Both the position numbers and the translations under genes were made by a program. Positions 62,610 through 64,000 of a DNA stretch of 64,000 bases are shown here, in pieces. The first letter of the stretch is position 1, and the number at the start of each line of letters is the position of its first letter. Under the pieces are notes generated by a model, which was not told the DNA's origin, searched no databases, and was given only the letters and a program-made list of their open reading frames with translations. Source of the DNA: Streptomyces sp. WAC 01529 (lineage in GTDB: Bacteria; Actinomycetota; Actinomycetes; Streptomycetales; Streptomycetaceae); assembly GCF_003945545.1 (NCBI RefSeq), contig NZ_CP029617.1:2677001-2741000 (forward strand), read 5' to 3'.

Positions 62610-64000
62610 TCAGCCCTTCTTCAGCACCAGCTCCGTGTTCCGGTCCCCCGCCTCGCCGCCCAACGCGGGCTTCGCGCCGGGGGCGTTGAAGGACAGCTCC
62701 CGGTACAGCGCGGCGAGGCCCGTCTGGGAGAGGTCGGCGAAGTCCGTGCGGGGCGGGGCGGCGGACTCGATGAGCGTGGTGAAGACGGAGACCGTGCCGT
62801 CGTGGTTGTCGGAGACCTCCACCACCCGCGCCAGCTGCGGGAAGTCGATGTGCGAGGCCGTGGAGACCTCCCAGAAGGAGCCGTGCGGGGTGCGGTGCGG
62901 GGTGATGGCGTTCTTGTGGCTGTGGCCGTTGACCCAGGCGAGGACCGAGCGGTGGCGGCCGAGCAGCGCGACGACCTCCTCGCCACCGTGCCGGGCCTCG
63001 CCGGGCCGGGAGGGGTCGTGGCGGAGGTTGCGCATGGTCCTGCTGGTGTGGTGGCTGAAGACGACCACGTACGAAGGGCCTCCCGCGCGGCGCTCGTTGG
63101 CGGCCAGCTCACGCTCCAGCCAGCGCAGCTGGGCCGTGCCGAGCGAGCCCTCGTAGTGGCCGCCGGGGTCGGTGGTGTCCAGGCTGATGCCGAGGACGTC
63201 GTCGCTGACGCGGAAGGCGTAGTACTGGGTGGCGGAGGCGAGGTTCTCCTGGGTGTAGCCGTGGCCGAGGGGGCCGTGGCCCGCGTACGCGGGGTCCAGG
63301 TGCGCCTGGACGTACTCGGCGGGTGTGAACGGCGCCCGGGACTCGTCGGGGGTCACGGACCGCATGCGCTGCGCCTCGCTCTTCAGCAGCTCCCTGAAGT
63401 GCGTGCCCTTGGGGTCGCGCCCCTTCTTCACCGCCTTCCACAGCGCGGCCCCCCGCGTCTCGTCGAGGGACATCAGCTTCTTGCCGCCGACGGCGAACTC
63501 GGTGAAGTACGAGTCCTTGGGCGCCCAGCAGCCGCCGGGCAGCGCGTCGTGGTTGCCGACCGTGGAGTACCAGGGCAGGCCGAGGCCGGGGCTGTTGACC
63601 TCGCGGACGGCGGCGTCGAGGAAGCCGTGCAGGCGCGGGAAGCCGAGTGACTTGTCGGCGTCGCGCAGGGCGTCGTCCGGGTGCCAGTACAGCTTGAGGC
63701 CGCTGTCCTGCACGCCTTCGTAGCGGCGCGGGTCGCCGGTGTTGGGGGTGATGCGGCCGCCGCTCATCACCTTGAGGAACCAGTCGAGTTCGGCGCGGGA
63801 GTTGTTGTCGGTGTTGTCGCCGGTCGTCACGACGCAGTGCAGCGGGGCGCCGGTCGCGGGCGCGCCGCGCAGCGCGTTGACGCGCTCGACCAGGGAGACC
63901 GCGCCCGCCACCGACAGGGACTCGTGCGGGCGCCAGGCGCTCGCGGTCTGGGCGCGCAGATACTCGTACCGCAAGGGGTGTTGTACGTCGACGAGGTGCA
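62610..64000 (-). CDS. TIGR03767-type metallophosphoesterase, C-terminal part (N-terminus beyond the right edge)
   Basis: At least 463 residues of this protein are present. The reading frame continues past 64000 as HLVDVQHPLRYEYLRAQ. Metallophosphoesterase motifs are GDNTDNNSRAELDW (Gly-Asp), YSTVGNHDALPGG (Gly-Asn-His-Asp), VVVFSHHTSRTM and NGHSHKNAITPH (Gly-His-x-His). Actinobacterial relatives are exported and act on an unknown phosphate ester. The TTG at 63974 is not the real start. Confidence 0.85.
   Translation of the reverse strand, partial: HLVDVQHPLRYEYLRAQTASAWRPHESLSVAGAVSLVERVNALRGAPATGAPLHCVVTTGDNTDNNSRAELDWFLKVMSGGRITPNTGDPRRYEGVQDSGLKLYWHPDDALRDADKSLGFPRLHGFLDAAVREVNSPGLGLPWYSTVGNHDALPGGCWAPKDSYFTEFAVGGKKLMSLDETRGAALWKAVKKGRDPKGTHFRELLKSEAQRMRSVTPDESRAPFTPAEYVQAHLDPAYAGHGPLGHGYTQENLASATQYYAFRVSDDVLGISLDTTDPGGHYEGSLGTAQLRWLERELAANERRAGGPSYVVVFSHHTSRTMRNLRHDPSRPGEARHGGEEVVALLGRHRSVLAWVNGHSHKNAITPHRTPHGSFWEVSTASHIDFPQLARVVEVSDNHDGTVSVFTTLIESAAPPRTDFADLSQTGLAALYRELSFNAPGAKPALGGEAGDRNTELVLKKG

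Overview
The window looks like chromosomal core DNA of a Streptomyces or very close relative. Evidence: very high GC with strong third-position bias, GTG starts on many genes, XRE/DUF397 regulator pairs, mycothiol-linked functions, PQG/Y-rich membrane proteins, and a gene order (obg-rpmA-rplU-rne ... rodA-pbp2-mreDCB-ndk-folC-valS-clpX-clpP2-clpP1-tig ... rpiB ... sodF ... pepN) that I recall as the order of the central SCO2595-SCO2643 segment of S. coelicolor. No prophage, insertion sequence with an intact transposase, or CRISPR array was seen.

Layout. 1-1.1 kb: the rplU-rpmA-obg operon on the minus strand (obg runs off the left edge). 1.3-13.9 kb: a PLD-like exported protein, a giant repeat-expanded RNase E/G, the TIGR03936/TIGR03960 radical-SAM pair separated by a repeat-built membrane protein and a GNAT enzyme, and a CYTH-CHAD protein. 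14-20.3 kb: the cell-wall elongation/sporulation operon mreB-mreC-mreD-pbp2-rodA. 20.6-26.2 kb: ndk, DUF4233, folC, a second full-length MreB homologue on the opposite strand, an orphan histidine kinase and a membrane protein. 26.3-32.2 kb: valS and three tandem paralogous membrane-anchored proteins. 32.3-36.9 kb: clpX, clpP2-clpP1 (with a ClgR operator) and trigger factor. 37-37.3 kb: tRNA-Pro(TGG) and tRNA-Gly(TCC), then an AT-richer gene-poor stretch.

38.1-48.7 kb is more accessory: an acyltransferase, a MacB-type ABC pair, an XRE regulator carrying an in-frame TTA codon with its DUF397 partner, then a small structured RNA locus with its own terminator, a PP2C phosphatase, an Eis-like acetyltransferase, a small immunity-like membrane protein, an Nei-type glycosylase and RpiB. 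48.9-55.7 kb holds three paralogous amino-acid permeases interleaved with a flavoprotein oxidase and BioY. 55.9-64 kb: sodF with a Nur box and a probable regulatory 3' UTR RNA, a mycothiol-dependent nitroreductase-like gene with a SigR-type promoter, pepN, an AbiEi-like/endonuclease-fold protein, a serine hydrolase and a truncated metallophosphoesterase.

The most unusual item is at about 44.08-44.23 kb: a compact structured RNA that matches, by my recollection of the motif, the HEARO / IscB-type omega-RNA scaffold, but with no IscB nuclease anywhere in the window. It sits directly behind the XRE/DUF397 pair, is preceded by a possible promoter and is closed by a perfect 13-bp terminator hairpin, so it may be an orphan (domesticated or trans-acting) guide-RNA scaffold. 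Identification rests on pattern recognition only; a covariance-model search would decide it.
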